Notes: generated by a model not told the origin, from the letters alone. Counted from the first letter of the stretch, positions 27,768 through 39,290 are shown. The stretch is 64,000 bases of DNA from Pythium myriotylum (GCA_023091665.1 JALJCQ010000017.1:1-64000), one strand, 5' to 3'. Program-made: numbers and translations.

Positions 27768-30700
27768 AGGGGCTTCTCGGGAGGGTCAATGAAGAAACCT
27801 GACGATCGGCTCGGCACGGACAATTATTTCCATTGGGAGTTTAACATGAGGATGACGCTCGCTCGCAAGGGGTTGATCGACCACATCTCGGTCGTGAAGC
27901 AAGAGGGCGAGATCACTGAGGCCTGGCGGCTCGGTGACATGAAGGCATTCGCCATCACCGCTCAAGGTGTCGAACTGGAGCATCAGACCAAGATTAGGGC
28001 GGCTTCAACGGCGAAGCAAGCATGGGACGTACTTAAGGAGTACTACAACCGGTCCAGTCTGCAGAATCGGGTGCAGTTAACGCGCCGACTGCATGACTTC
28101 AAGATGGAAGCAGGCCAGACCATGGCTGCTCACATTGACCGATTCGATGAGCTCGTCACCGCCATGGAGGCGGTTGGAGATGGGTTAAATGGGGCCCGCC
28201 AGTTGGTGATCCTCCTCGGTAGCTTACCGAGTGAGTACGATACCATCGTGGCGATCATTGAAAACGCCCATGACCTGAGCCTTGAAGAGGCCAAAGAGAA
28301 GTTGTTGAAGGCGTACGAAAAGGTTGAGAAGGCTGAGACCGAGGAGGCGGCGTTCAGAGCGCGCCAGGTCGAACAAAAGGGGGCAAAGAAAGCGCGTAAG
28401 GGCAGCCGCAAGAAGAAACAGCAAGGGCAATTCAACGGCGAGTGCTACTCTTGTGGGAAGCGTGGCCACAAGCAGGTAGACTGCAAGAAGGCAAACAGCG
28501 ACGAGGTGCTGTTTTCGGCTGGAAGTGGGCCCAGCCACGGGTGGCTGGTCGACAGTGGTGCGTCATCGCACATGTCGCCCCACAAGGAGGATTTCGTGAC
28601 ATATCGAAAGCTGGAGGAGGCAATTGATGTCACTATCGCGGACGGTGCTGTCATGAAAGCTGTGGGTGTTGGAAACATCCGTATCACCGGTTATCAAGGC
28701 AAGCACATTCTGATTCAGAACGCGTTGCACATTCCGGTGCTAGACCGTCGGCTTATTTCTGTACCACGTATCACGGCACGTGGACTGGCTGTGAAGTTCG
28801 GTGCAAACTACTGCTGGTTCCTACGGGGGAGCGAGACCATTTTGAAGGTTCCGAAGGTTGGGAATGTATACCAGCTACACTCGGACCCCGAGCGCGCGCT
28901 TACTGTGGAACTTGGCGGCGTGCCAACACAGTGGGAGCTGTGGCATGCGCGAGTGGGCCACGCCTCTGACGCGCGCTACGACCAGACCCAGGTGGTTGTG
29001 CACGGCCTGCCGGCTCTGAAGAGGACCACCGGTGGCCATTGCTCGGGCTGTATGAAAGGCAAGCAGACTGTGACGAAGTTTCCCCACACCAAACGACACG
29101 TGAAGACGAGTGAGTTGCTTGAGCTCGTGCACAGCGACTTGATGGGTCCTATCAAGAACCCATCGTCGGGTGGCGCTAAGTACATCCTGCTCGTTGTGGA
29201 CGACTACTCTAGATACGTGGTAGCCTATTTCTTGAAGAAAAAGAGCGAGGTTGCGGAGCGCTTCCGTGAATACAAGGCACTCGTGGAGAACCAGTTTGGC
29301 TGCAAGATCAAGACGATTCGAACCGATAATGGTACTGAGTTCGTGAATAAGGTGTTCGACGGCATCTGTCGCTCCGGGGGCATAGTTCATCAACGTACGA
29401 CGCCGTACAGTCCGCAGCAGAATGGATTGGCAGAGAGGATGAATCGCACGGTGGTGGAGATGGCGAGGAGCATGTTGCACTACAAGTGCGTTGATAAAAA
29501 GTGGTGGGCAGAAGCGGTCAGCACTGCGGTCTACTTACTGAACCGCCTAGTGACCTCTGCTGACCCGGACATGACACCGTATGAGAAGTGCTTTGGCCAG
29601 CGACCGAACCTAAACCATATTAGAGTGTTTGGTTCGATGGGGTTTGCTCACGTTGACAAAGAAAAACGCAGCAAGCTCGATGCCAAGAGCTACCGGTGCA
29701 TGATGATTGGGTACTCCGAGCAAGCAAAGGATTATCGCGTGGTGGACCTTGAGACAGGGAAAGTCATGTTGAGCCGCTCGCTGGCTCTTGATGAGCGCGA
29801 GGTGGACGGACTGTACAGTGACCAGTCGCTCACAAACGTCCAGTACATTGTGTGGAAGGATGTTGACGAGTGCGACGTGGTTGACGAACCGACAAGCCGC
29901 AACGATGTGGACATGGAGGAGCGCATGTCGGACAGCGGTGACGGGAACAGCGGAGGCGGCAGTAGCTCAACCGTAATCCCACCGCCAGTGATGCACGAGT
30001 CTCCTGCACTGCCAGGCACTGAGCCGATGCCTATTGCAGAGGGCTTGCATGACCAGAATGCAATGGTTTTTCGACCAACAAGTAATTACCGAGCTAGCAA
30101 CAGGTTCCAGTCCACCATGACGCTGCGCGACCGTGATGAGCCGCTGCAGATCGAGGCCGAACGCCCTACTGAGCGAAGCCTCGTACTTTACGACCACGAC
30201 GACGGCAGGACTGACGGTCCTCGCGCCAAGCGACCGCGCCAAGAGGAGGAGGTGGAGTATAGCTTTGTCTCGGCGGCGGCGATTGGATCGGACGTGCCGG
30301 CTACGTATAAGGAAGCGACAACAGGGCACGAGCGTAAGCAGTGGGAGCTTGCAATCCTAGACGAGATTGACGCCCACGCTCGCAACGGAACATGGAATTT
30401 TGTATCACGACGAGGGGACATGAGGGTGATTGGCTCCAAGTGGGTGTTTAGCAAGAAACGAAACGAGAAGGGAGAAGTCGTGCGATATAAAGGGCGGCTC
30501 GTGGCCCAGGGATTCCGCCAACAATTTGGCGTGAACTACTTTGAGACATACTCCCCGGTGGCGAACATCAACTCGATTCGCGTGCTGCTCGCGGTTTGTT
30601 GTGCCCGAGGGAACACAGTGTGGCAGTTCGACGTCGACACGGCTTTCCTCTACGGTGTTCTAAAGGAGCAAGTGTTCATGGAGATTCCAGAGGGTGTGGA

Positions 30701-31876
30701 CGCGCCAGAAGGCACAGTGTGTGTGCTCCGCAAGTCCTTGTACGGACTCAAGCAAGCTTCTCACGTTTGGAACCAGACCATACATCGTGTTCTAACCGAG
30801 ATTGGCTTTGAGCCATCGAGTGTAGACTCGTGCATCTATATGCGACGCACTGGGACCGATCTCGTGTATCTTTGCCTGTATGTTGACGACATGCTGATAG
30901 CTGCAGCGGACGTGGCGATGGTCAACGCGATCAAGACCAGCTTACTGCAGCACTTTCGTCTCAAAGAGTTGGGGCAGGCAAAGTTTGTGCTCGGTATGGA
31001 GCTTGAACAGAACGTTGTTAAGCGGACCCTGGCGATCAATCAGACGCAGTACATCATGGAGGTGGCGATGCGATTCAACCAAGTTGATGCTCGTGCGTTC
31101 TACAACCCGTGTGATACTAGCACCAAGTTGTCAACGCGCGATTCCGCGACATCGGACGAGAAGAAGGATGTGATGTCGCGCCGGCCGTACCGATCGTTGA
31201 TCGGCTGCTTGCTCTACATCAGCACGTGCACGCGGCCAGATGTGGCTTATGCAGTGGTTCACCTGAGTCGGTTCATCGAAAACTTTGGCGAGGCACATTG
31301 GAAGGCTGCAATTAGGGTGCTCCGGTACCTTTATACGACACGCCGGATTGGACTTGTTTACGGCATGTCGGCCAAACCAGACGTCCTGGTGGCGTTCAGC
31401 GACGCGGATTGGGCGTCAAGCCTCGACGACCGTCGGTCGGTTTCGGGTGTGGTGATTGTGCTGAATGGGGCTGCAGTTGTCTCTAAATGCAAATATCAAC
31501 GGACCGTCGCTTTGAGCTCAAAACAGAGGCAGAGTACATGGCACTCAGTCTGTGCGCCCAAGAGGTTGTGTGGACTCGGGCACTGTTGAGCGACCTCGGC
31601 GTCGAGCAGCGCAACGCGACCGTGGTCTATGAAGACAACCAAGGGGCGATCGCTCTTGCGAATAACGTTGGCTACAGCGGGCGCGCCAAGCACGTTGAGA
31701 TTCGTCACCACTTTGTGCGGGAGAAGATCCAGGACAAGACACTAGTGCTTCGCTACGTCGAGACGGCCAAGCAAGTTGCTGATATCTTGACTAAGGCCGT
31801 TGCGACGAAGCAGTTCGAGCTGCTTCGGCACGGCATGGGCGTGCGCGAGCCAGAAGCTGTCGGGCTCACTGATTGA
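27759..31876 (+). pseudogene. Copia Gag-Pol with a frameshift in RNase H
   Basis: The frame runs from MSPRG (27759) to 31589. A second frame holding the C-terminus ends at 31876. The switch is at about 31518-31526, where the conserved ALSS-TEAEY motif is split around an AAAA run; one base lost or two gained would explain it. Order: Gag with zinc knuckle CYSCGKRGHKQVDC, protease WLVDSGASSHMS, integrase with VDDYSR, RTDNGTEF and QQNGLAERMNR, RT with QFDVDTAFLYG and catalytic YVDDML, RNase H with FSDADWAS. Everything before the shift looks intact. The predicted product lacks the last RNase H segment (TEAEY to the DNQGAIALA region). Confidence 0.9.
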
Positions 31877-31883
31877 GTGGGAG

Positions 31884-32237
31884 TGTTGGGAAGCACACTC
31901 AGCGCTGCCCGACAGGAGTGCATACTACATATTCTGCATGAGACACTGCCACCAGTGCGAACATTCTCATGGCCAAGGCCAGGTGGGTTCAGAGTGGTCC
32001 AGCACGTGAGTGCTGTTCCGACTCGCACTGAGTGTGGTTGAAGTGACGCATGAGTGTGCGTCACGTGCATATTGAGTGAAGGTTGGTTATCAACTTGGGT
32101 TGACAACCTCAAGGGGAAACATAGCAGACAGAGAACGCAAGGAAGACCAACTAGCGGCATCAAGTTGATGCCTGGCGTAACCTATCTAATATGATCACTC
32201 TTCCATTAGCAAAGGTCTACGCAAGTGATATTCATCA
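31884..32237 (+). repeat. Right LTR of the first Copia element
   Basis: 354 bp, identical by eye to the left LTR, and followed by ATGGG. Confidence 0.95.
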
Positions 32238-33044
32238 ATGGGTGATCTTCTGGGTTGGCATCCTCTCCACAGGCTGCATGCACCTGATCGAGCCGGGCCA
32301 CCACTCGACCCCGCGGACCAACCAAGACGGAGATCCCAATTCTTGAAGTACAACTCGACTCGAAGTGCGTAGACGAAGTGTGCAGATAGTGCTTGCTTCG
32401 ATTGGAAAGGCGTTCGTATCTTTGGGCTACAGATCTATGCCTTGTCTTCCTGCTGAGAGCCAGCCGCGCCGACCTCGACAACTATTTTCACGAGCAATAT
32501 GTGAGTCTACAAACTGGCGAACTCAATCGAGCACTGTCACCTTGATCTAGAAGCACGTCCCAGATGCTGTAATGGCCGAGACGGAGTTGGCTCGGTCTCC
32601 CCAGCAACGTTCGGAACTACACGAAGAAGCACAGTGTTACATGCAGCCTGCCCATAGTTCTCGTTCTAGTACCATCTACGGACAAAGACGGACGACCGTC
32701 TCCTTGGTTTGCAAATATCGCAGCTGTCCCACAAGCTGCGCGTTTTTGTTGAATGGACAGGCGGAAACGAAGGGTTTGAATCTTCGGTTCGACTCTGTCT
32801 CCCTAGAAAGATGACCACATGTAGTTGCAGATAATGGATGAAACGTTTGCTACCCATCTTCCACTCGTCTTGTTCGATGGAAAGCTCCCAGAGACGTTGA
32901 AGGAAGCTCGCCCCTACTGTCCTCCGTCGTCGCCACGGGTTTCGCATTCGAACTCCCTCGGACCTCACTCATTCCGGCAAAAGAACCGATTCCTTCTCAC
33001 AAGTCAATTCGCTCTCCAGTGCCCTCAAGTCACCAAGCAAGACC
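32238..33044. other. A/B divergent region, B-proximal part
   Basis: About 0.8 kb without a gene, the same sequence as 36518-37324 inverted. It carries the promoter side of the B gene at 33045. The last 45 bases before the ATG are conserved in all B copies (CAAGTCACCAAGCAAGACC type). Confidence 0.6.
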
Positions 33045-33515
33045 ATGAAGCTCGCTACGGTCGCTACGGTCGCTACTATCGCTTCCATGGGCGTCGCGGA
33101 CGTCGCCGCGGAGCCCGCCTTTGCCGCTGGCAACCAGACCGAGCGAGCCCTTGCCGGTGTGACGCCCGGCCAGGCCGCCGATGCTACCATCGCCATCTTC
33201 ACCATCGCGCAGTCCGTCGCGCCCCTTCTCGCGGGCATGTTCGGAGAAGGCAAGGACTGCCACCAGCTCGCCTGCTGGATCCAGGCCCCCAACTACAACT
33301 GCCAGTTCGCAGCCGCCAACCAGGTCCAGCGAGAGCTCACCAGGGGGCGCAACTCGTTCAGCGTCGACAGCTCGGGACCCACGGGTATGTGGGTTCGCTA
33401 CTGGCGCACGCAGTTTACGCCTCCGGACCGTGGTGACATCGCGAACGGCAAGTGCGGCGGCGGCACGAGCTTCAAGGTGTTCAACTGCCAGCAGACCGGC
33501 AAAGTCTACTGCTAA
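33045..33515 (+). CDS. Small secreted cysteine-rich protein, B family
   Basis: 156 residues: MKLATVATVATIASMGVADVAA signal region, TERALAGVTPGQAADATIAIFTIAQSVAPLLAGMF helix, full six-Cys core ending VYC. It has three residues fewer than the 15319 copy because one ATVAI-like repeat unit in the signal peptide is missing. It is identical to its palindrome mate at 36047. Gene C follows 555 bp downstream on the same strand. Confidence 0.85.
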   Translation: MKLATVATVATIASMGVADVAAEPAFAAGNQTERALAGVTPGQAADATIAIFTIAQSVAPLLAGMFGEGKDCHQLACWIQAPNYNCQFAAANQVQRELTRGRNSFSVDSSGPTGMWVRYWRTQFTPPDRGDIANGKCGGGTSFKVFNCQQTGKVYC

Positions 33516-34069
33516 GAGCTTATCGTTTAGGACTGTATTCGATTGCCCGGTAGCCCGGTAGCATCTCCATCTAATACACTGTAGGCTTTGGACAGTCACC
33601 AGCATCGAATCTATCAATACCTCGCCGAATGTTGCGTGCAAGTGTACTGTACTGCGGACAGCGAGGATAGTCCAAAAGAAACAAGGTGAGTGTGTTCGTA
33701 GCCATCGATCGCCACCATCCTTTCGACAGATTCGCCAAATGTTCCATGTGGATAGCTTCTCGATATCATTCAGTACTTCAACGACTCTGCCGCCTAGGAG
33801 TATGTACAGTTCAGCTGTACTCCTTGGTTGATTTAAAGAACGCACGGACCCGCACGGTCCTCCAGCCAGTCAGTCGAAGTGGACGTCGCCCTGCCTGGCT
33901 CATGTGCACATGATGTTTGCTGATGGGTGAGAGATGTGCGGTGTTGGGTAAGGAGGTAATCGATGCTCGTTGTGGTTCCTTACGTGCGCTCATCAACTTT
34001 AAGGCAAGCGAAGCGCACAATCGAATCTGCCAACAGGTGCAAGCGCCCTTCCCAACCAGTAGTATCAAC
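33516..34069. other. B-C intergenic region with conserved hairpin
   Basis: No gene. A hairpin at 33793-33827 (CCTAGGAGT with ACTCCTTGG, inner GTACAG/CTGTAC) lies about 250 bp before gene C. The homologous hairpin in the other palindrome (51042-51071) has changed bases on both sides of the stem and still pairs. Confidence 0.55.
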
Positions 34070-34393
34070 ATGCAAGCGCTTGTCGTAATCATTTCACTTT
34101 TGTCGCTGGTCGGCTCTGTGGTGGGGCAATATGCACCGTGGGCCGTCTCCGCCACGTATGATCCGATTGACCGGACATGCCAGCAAGTGGCATGCTGGAT
34201 CTCTACCAAGAACGCGCAGTGCGCCGTCGCGGTCGCCGACCAGCTCCAGCGTGACGTGTTCAAGGGCCGCGATGGCTATGGCATCGAGAAGAGAGAACCG
34301 AACGGGATGTGGGTCCGCTACTGGCGCACGAAGGTCGAGCCGCAGGACCATCAGCGTTTTCATCCCCTGCAATTTGCCCCATCCATACAATGA
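34070..34393 (+). pseudogene. Truncated small secreted protein, C family
   Basis: The first 93 codons equal gene C: MQALVVIISLLSLVGSVVG signal peptide, QYAPWAV, cysteines 1-3, GMWVRYWRT, EPQD. At 34350 homology stops and 14 foreign residues follow to a stop. Cysteines 4-6 and the C-terminus are lost. The foreign sequence is the start of a short inverted-repeat element. The intact mate is at 35127-35492. Confidence 0.85.
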
Positions 34394-34520
34394 TGATGAT
34401 AGCACTGCAAAGCCGCCTTCCTCCACTTCAATCATCTGCTGTGTCACTTCTCCTTACTGTCGTTGCTATCCATCCATTTCCTAAAGAAGTTTGACATATC
34501 CTTCAGGGGATGAAAACGCT
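34353..34520. mobile_element. MITE-like 168-bp element with 17-bp terminal inverted repeats
   Basis: AGCGTTTTCATCCCCTG (34353-34369) is inverted perfectly at 34504-34520. No coding capacity. It sits exactly where the C gene is broken. No convincing target duplication was found, and the rest of C does not resume after it, so a deletion must also be involved. Confidence 0.5.
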
Positions 34521-35126
34521 TCATCGGGACCCTCAGTTGCATTCCACAACGATGCGTAATGTGGATCTGAGACATTAGTATTCAAGACTAGTTGCTGAAG
34601 CTGAGTTGGGAATTATTTCATGCCAGATACCACTGGGTGGTATCTGGTTCGATATGAAACAGCGAAAGTACAGAACTATACTACGTCCAACTGAAGCGGA
34701 AGACAGTTTGAAGTCTGATAAGTGTGCATGTTTATCTGCCCACTCGTCTGTGTTATCCATTGCACTGTACACCTTACACAACCGGCTGGTTTGTAGACAC
34801 CAGCGTCAACATCTGCACACGACTGATTCACTCAGTGAGGACCCACTTCCCACGCCTGTCCATCTCAACGAGATGCCCCGGCTATTCACATCACCGTTGT
34901 GAACATAGAAAGACATCCGTTCCGCAGATCACAACGATGCGAACTGCGTCATGCCTTAATCATTATTATCCCCACTCTGCATACACCCATCGGCTGCGGT
35001 TCACAATCATGCTGCGCCCAGACATTTCTCATCTTCATTATATTCCTCTAGTCCACCGCCCCGCAGTCAGATTCGACGGAGATTACATTGGCACTGTATT
35101 CGCAAGACTGCTAAGTACAAAAAACA
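34521..35126. other. Centre of palindrome 2: C 3' flank
   Basis: Single-copy spacer without a gene. A perfect hairpin CCAGATACCAC/GTGGTATCTGG lies at 34623-34647. Positions about 34780-34920 resemble the sequence that follows gene C in palindrome 4 and the outer parts of palindrome 1. Confidence 0.5.
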
Positions 35127-35492
35127 CTAGCACTTGACTTGGCCGGTCGACTGGCAGTTCTCCGCGGTGAAGGTAGTCTTGTCACTGTACGTGCCACGCA
35201 CCAGCACGCCGCGGTCCTGCGGCTCGACCTTCGTGCGCCAGTAGCGGACCCACATCCCGTTCGGTTCTCTCTTCTCGATGCCATAGCCATCGCGGCCCTT
35301 GAACACGTCACGCTGGAGCTGGTCGGCGACCGCGACGGCGCACTGCGCGTTCTTGGTAGAGATCCAGCATGCCACTTGCTGGCATGTCCGGTCAATCGGA
35401 TCATACGTGGCGGAGACGGCCCACGGTGCATATTGCCCCACCACAGAGCCGACCAGCGACAAAAGTGAAATGATTACGACAAGCGCTTGCAT
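35127..35492 (-). CDS. Small secreted cysteine-rich protein, C family (cysteine 4 missing)
   Basis: 121 residues: signal peptide MQALVVIISLLSLVGSVVG, short QYAPWAVSATYDP segment, then the core. C lacks the hydrophobic helix present in A and B. Five of six cysteines are present. At the fourth position it has Tyr (GTYSDK), where the palindrome-4 copies have Cys (GKCSDK). The protein therefore has an odd number of core cysteines and may fold differently or be decaying. It ends VKC. Confidence 0.82.
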   Translation of the reverse strand: MQALVVIISLLSLVGSVVGQYAPWAVSATYDPIDRTCQQVACWISTKNAQCAVAVADQLQRDVFKGRDGYGIEKREPNGMWVRYWRTKVEPQDRGVLVRGTYSDKTTFTAENCQSTGQVKC

Positions 35493-36046
35493 GTTGATAC
35501 TACTGGTTGGGAAGGGCGCTTGCACCTGTTGGCAGATTCGATTGTGCGCTTCGCTTGCCTTAAAGTTGATGAGCGCACGTAAGGAACCACAACGAGCATC
35601 GATTACCTCCTTACCCAACACCGCACATCTCTCACCCATCAGCAAACATCATGTGCACATGAGCCAGGCAGGGCGACGTCCACTTCGACTGACTGGCTGG
35701 AGGACCGTGCGGGTCCGTGCGTTCTTTAAATCAACCAAGGAGTACAGCTGAACTGTACATACTCCTAGGCGGCAGAGTCGTTGAAGTACTGAATGATATC
35801 GAGAAGCTATCCACATGGAACATTTGGCGAATCTGTCGAAAGGATGGTGGCGATCGATGGCTACGAACACACTCACCTTGTTTCTTTTGGACTATCCTCG
35901 CTGTCCGCAGTACAGTACACTTGCACGCAACATTCGGCGAGGTATTGATAGATTCGATGCTGGTGACTGTCCAAAGCCTACAGTGTATTAGATGGAGATG
36001 CTACCGGGCTACCGGGCAATCGAATACAGTCCTAAACGATAAGCTC
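35493..36046. other. C-B intergenic region (inverse of 33516-34069)
   Basis: Identical by eye to its mate, including the hairpin at 35735-35769. No gene. Confidence 0.55.
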
Positions 36047-36517
36047 TTAGCAGTAGACTTTGCCGGTCTGCTGGCAGTTGAACACCTTGAAGCTCGTGCC
36101 GCCGCCGCACTTGCCGTTCGCGATGTCACCACGGTCCGGAGGCGTAAACTGCGTGCGCCAGTAGCGAACCCACATACCCGTGGGTCCCGAGCTGTCGACG
36201 CTGAACGAGTTGCGCCCCCTGGTGAGCTCTCGCTGGACCTGGTTGGCGGCTGCGAACTGGCAGTTGTAGTTGGGGGCCTGGATCCAGCAGGCGAGCTGGT
36301 GGCAGTCCTTGCCTTCTCCGAACATGCCCGCGAGAAGGGGCGCGACGGACTGCGCGATGGTGAAGATGGCGATGGTAGCATCGGCGGCCTGGCCGGGCGT
36401 CACACCGGCAAGGGCTCGCTCGGTCTGGTTGCCAGCGGCAAAGGCGGGCTCCGCGGCGACGTCCGCGACGCCCATGGAAGCGATAGTAGCGACCGTAGCG
36501 ACCGTAGCGAGCTTCAT
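36047..36517 (-). CDS. Small secreted cysteine-rich protein, B family
   Basis: 156 residues, identical to the copy at 33045. Complete signal region and six-Cys core. Divergent from A at 37489 with 971 bp between the two start codons. Confidence 0.85.
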   Translation of the reverse strand: MKLATVATVATIASMGVADVAAEPAFAAGNQTERALAGVTPGQAADATIAIFTIAQSVAPLLAGMFGEGKDCHQLACWIQAPNYNCQFAAANQVQRELTRGRNSFSVDSSGPTGMWVRYWRTQFTPPDRGDIANGKCGGGTSFKVFNCQQTGKVYC

Positions 36518-37488
36518 GGTCTTGCTTGGTGACTTGAGGGCACTGGAGAGCGAATTGACTTGTGAGAAGGAATCGGTTCTTTTGCCGGAATGAGTGAGGT
36601 CCGAGGGAGTTCGAATGCGAAACCCGTGGCGACGACGGAGGACAGTAGGGGCGAGCTTCCTTCAACGTCTCTGGGAGCTTTCCATCGAACAAGACGAGTG
36701 GAAGATGGGTAGCAAACGTTTCATCCATTATCTGCAACTACATGTGGTCATCTTTCTAGGGAGACAGAGTCGAACCGAAGATTCAAACCCTTCGTTTCCG
36801 CCTGTCCATTCAACAAAAACGCGCAGCTTGTGGGACAGCTGCGATATTTGCAAACCAAGGAGACGGTCGTCCGTCTTTGTCCGTAGATGGTACTAGAACG
36901 AGAACTATGGGCAGGCTGCATGTAACACTGTGCTTCTTCGTGTAGTTCCGAACGTTGCTGGGGAGACCGAGCCAACTCCGTCTCGGCCATTACAGCATCT
37001 GGGACGTGCTTCTAGATCAAGGTGACAGTGCTCGATTGAGTTCGCCAGTTTGTAGACTCACATATTGCTCGTGAAAATAGTTGTCGAGGTCGGCGCGGCT
37101 GGCTCTCAGCAGGAAGACAAGGCATAGATCTGTAGCCCAAAGATACGAACGCCTTTCCAATCGAAGCAAGCACTATCTGCACACTTCGTCTACGCACTTC
37201 GAGTCGAGTTGTACTTCAAGAATTGGGATCTCCGTCTTGGTTGGTCCGCGGGGTCGAGTGGTGGCCCGGCTCGATCAGGTGCATGCAGCCTGTGGAGAGG
37301 ATGCCAACCCAGAAGATCACCCATCCGTTACCCTCTGCGGTCCGTTCAGGCCGAATGCTCGAGGCGAACGAGGAGAGCTTCTCTGTTTCATTCAGGAACT
37401 CTTCGGTCTGCCGGTCGGTCGATCTTTCGCTCGTTCATTCTTGAATTCGACCCCCAACTCCCAAGCTATCAAGCCCCAAGCTATCACC
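36518..37488. other. Uninterrupted A/B divergent region
   Basis: 971 bp between the two start codons with no gene; the intact form of the region that the Copia split in the other arm. The ATGGG Copia target corresponds to CCCAT at about 37320. Confidence 0.6.
37435..37450 (+). promoter_or_regulatory. Initiator-like element of the A genes
   Basis: TCATTCTTGAATTCGA. TCATTCT fits the oomycete initiator consensus YCAYTYY and lies 48 bases before the ATG. The same block is conserved upstream of all complete A copies, including 55809-55815 and, inverted, 14122-14128. Confidence 0.45.
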
Positions 37489-38049
37489 ATGAAGTTCTTC
37501 GCTGCGCTCACCAGCCTCGCCACCGTCGCCGCCAGCTTTGGTGCCACGAACGCCCAGCTCGAAGATCGCTACTTCAAGAACGAGCCCGCTGTCTATGGGT
37601 CGGACTCGACGGAACTTGTCGCTGCCGACAGCGAAGCCTACTTCAAGGACTTTGCTGGTTACAAAACTGATGTCGACTCGAATTCAACCACGCGCGAGCT
37701 GCAGACAGCCGAGATCGTCATCGCTGGCTTCCAGATCGCCGCCGCCGTCGCTCCGATGATCGCGCAGATCATCGCCGGCAACAAGAAGGAATGCCAGCAA
37801 ATCGCCTGCTGGATCTCCACCAGTTCGCGAACATGTGCCATCGCCGTGGCAGAGAAGGTCCAGGCCGAGATCACGATGGGGCGCGACCGCTACGCGTACG
37901 AGAGCATGCAGTCCAATGGCATGTGGGTGCGCTACTGGCGCACCAAGTTCGAGCCGGTCGATCGTCTCGACATTGCCACCGGCAAGTGCTCGAACGGCGC
38001 CAAGTTTGCCGTCACCAACTGCCAGTCGACGGGTCGCGTGCACTGCTAG
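37489..38049 (+). CDS. Small secreted cysteine-rich protein, A family
   Basis: 186 residues; start in good context (accATGa). Signal peptide to about residue 22, acidic spacer, hydrophobic helix with IIAGNKKE, six-Cys core with CAIAVAEKV and a VHC end. It is more like the palindrome-4 A copies (VTNC) than its own mate at 26671. Confidence 0.85.
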   Translation: MKFFAALTSLATVAASFGATNAQLEDRYFKNEPAVYGSDSTELVAADSEAYFKDFAGYKTDVDSNSTTRELQTAEIVIAGFQIAAAVAPMIAQIIAGNKKECQQIACWISTSSRTCAIAVAEKVQAEITMGRDRYAYESMQSNGMWVRYWRTKFEPVDRLDIATGKCSNGAKFAVTNCQSTGRVHC

Positions 38050-39290
38050 GCAGTTGCGATTTGTAGCGGGCTCGCTAGCTAGCGTTTGGTGGTGAAGACC
38101 TACACCCGAGCCAATATATAACTCGTCTGCGTTAGTAATCATGTAGTCTCGATGGACCCACACACCCCGTTCCCTCGTAGCTTTGATACGGGATCAATCA
38201 TCAACTCGGGTCCTTTCGAGGCTCTCGAGGCTAAAGTGAGGCGTGCAGCAGTTGGGCTGCCCAGTAAGCTTTCACAAAAATCTTGCAAACACTGTCACAT
38301 GCTGAGACTCGCTGGTTCTCCTATTGACGTTCCCTGTCGCAATTTGGGTACCGCTATCCCCTCATCAGACCCGCGCATACCTCTTAACCCACCATTCTGA
38401 CGGGTGAGCGAAATTGTTCTCATGCTTGGCGACGAGCGCGACCATCGATTTCCAGACCATCTTGTAGTCATTCTCCGGCTCTTGCGTCTGGAATCTGTCT
38501 GTTTCGTAGGGCGAAATGATAAATTCCAACTTGCGCGTTTGAGCCACAAACGCTGCATTTTGTCTCCGTCGCAGATGGTGCATGGGACCATCGAATCGAT
38601 GAAGCAGTACTCCAAGAATGTCTTCGTTTGGCCCTTTTCGTCTTTCCATTCCGTCTGACTATTCGGACGGAAAGGCCACAGCGTTGGCTGTGGCTCTGCG
38701 AAGCCTGAGTGTGGCGGGTGGAACTGAAGCGCCACGTAGCATTATGATTCACATCGACTGAACTCGGTAGGCGTCACTTGCATCGTCATCATCATTCTTC
38801 CCGGTACTCGCTTGTTGGATACGAGTCTGAGTTTAAAGATGAGGTCTATTGGATCGCTTTGAATGAATACGATGAGGACCGTGTGTTTTAGAACATACCT
38901 AGTACAGGTTTGAAAAGCTCACTTCTCTAACCGTGGCGTGTGGCGCAACGCCGAGAGATGCGTGAGAGTATCCAAGGACAAAGACTCAGTATATGCCGTT
39001 TCAATATGCAAACTGCTCCATTCACTCTCAACAATGCCACCACACTCCATGGTTTCTTGCATTCGTGCTGTAACGGACAAGTCCACGATCCCCACTCCAG
39101 TCAATCATCACGCAGTAAGCATCCGGGTAAACTCAGGTTTTCGACTTCCCAGAAGACTTGTGGGTGCGTGTGTCTGCGAACGGAAGACGTCAAGATACAG
39201 CAGGCGAACATCACGCAATTGACTTCACGCTGATCAGGAGACTCTACTGCGTCACTTGAGCTAAAAGGTCATTTTTGTTTTGAAAAAGGA
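38050..39290. other. A 3' flank and inter-palindrome spacer
   Basis: The right arm of palindrome 2 extends to 38834, with the same decayed ORF remnants (38295-38750) as the left arm. Positions about 38990-39180 are a diverged inverted copy of about 47690-47880. No intact gene. Confidence 0.5.

Larger units (their letters stand above)
27401..32237 (+). mobile_element. Ty1/Copia retrotransposon in an A/B divergent region
   Basis: 354-bp LTRs that look identical (27401-27754, 31884-32237, TGTTGG...ATTCATCA), with target duplication ATGGG (27396-27400, 32238-32242). The primer site abuts the left LTR and a short purine tract (GAGTGGGAG) abuts the right one. It holds one gag-pol frame with Copia order (integrase before RT), broken by a frameshift in RNase H. 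The palindrome mate has no such insertion, so it post-dates the palindrome. Confidence 0.95.
25865..34349 (+). repeat. Palindrome 2, left arm (interrupted by Copia)
   Basis: Inverse of 35213-38834. Paired coordinates sum to 69562 inside the Copia insertion and to about 64720 outside. The difference of 4842 is exactly the Copia element plus its target duplication. Inner 32238-34349 looks identical to its mate; the outer part is diverged. Confidence 0.9.
35213..38834 (-). repeat. Palindrome 2, right arm
   Basis: Inverted mate of 25865-34349, uninterrupted. It carries C, B and A in the order C(-), B(-), A(+). Confidence 0.9.
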
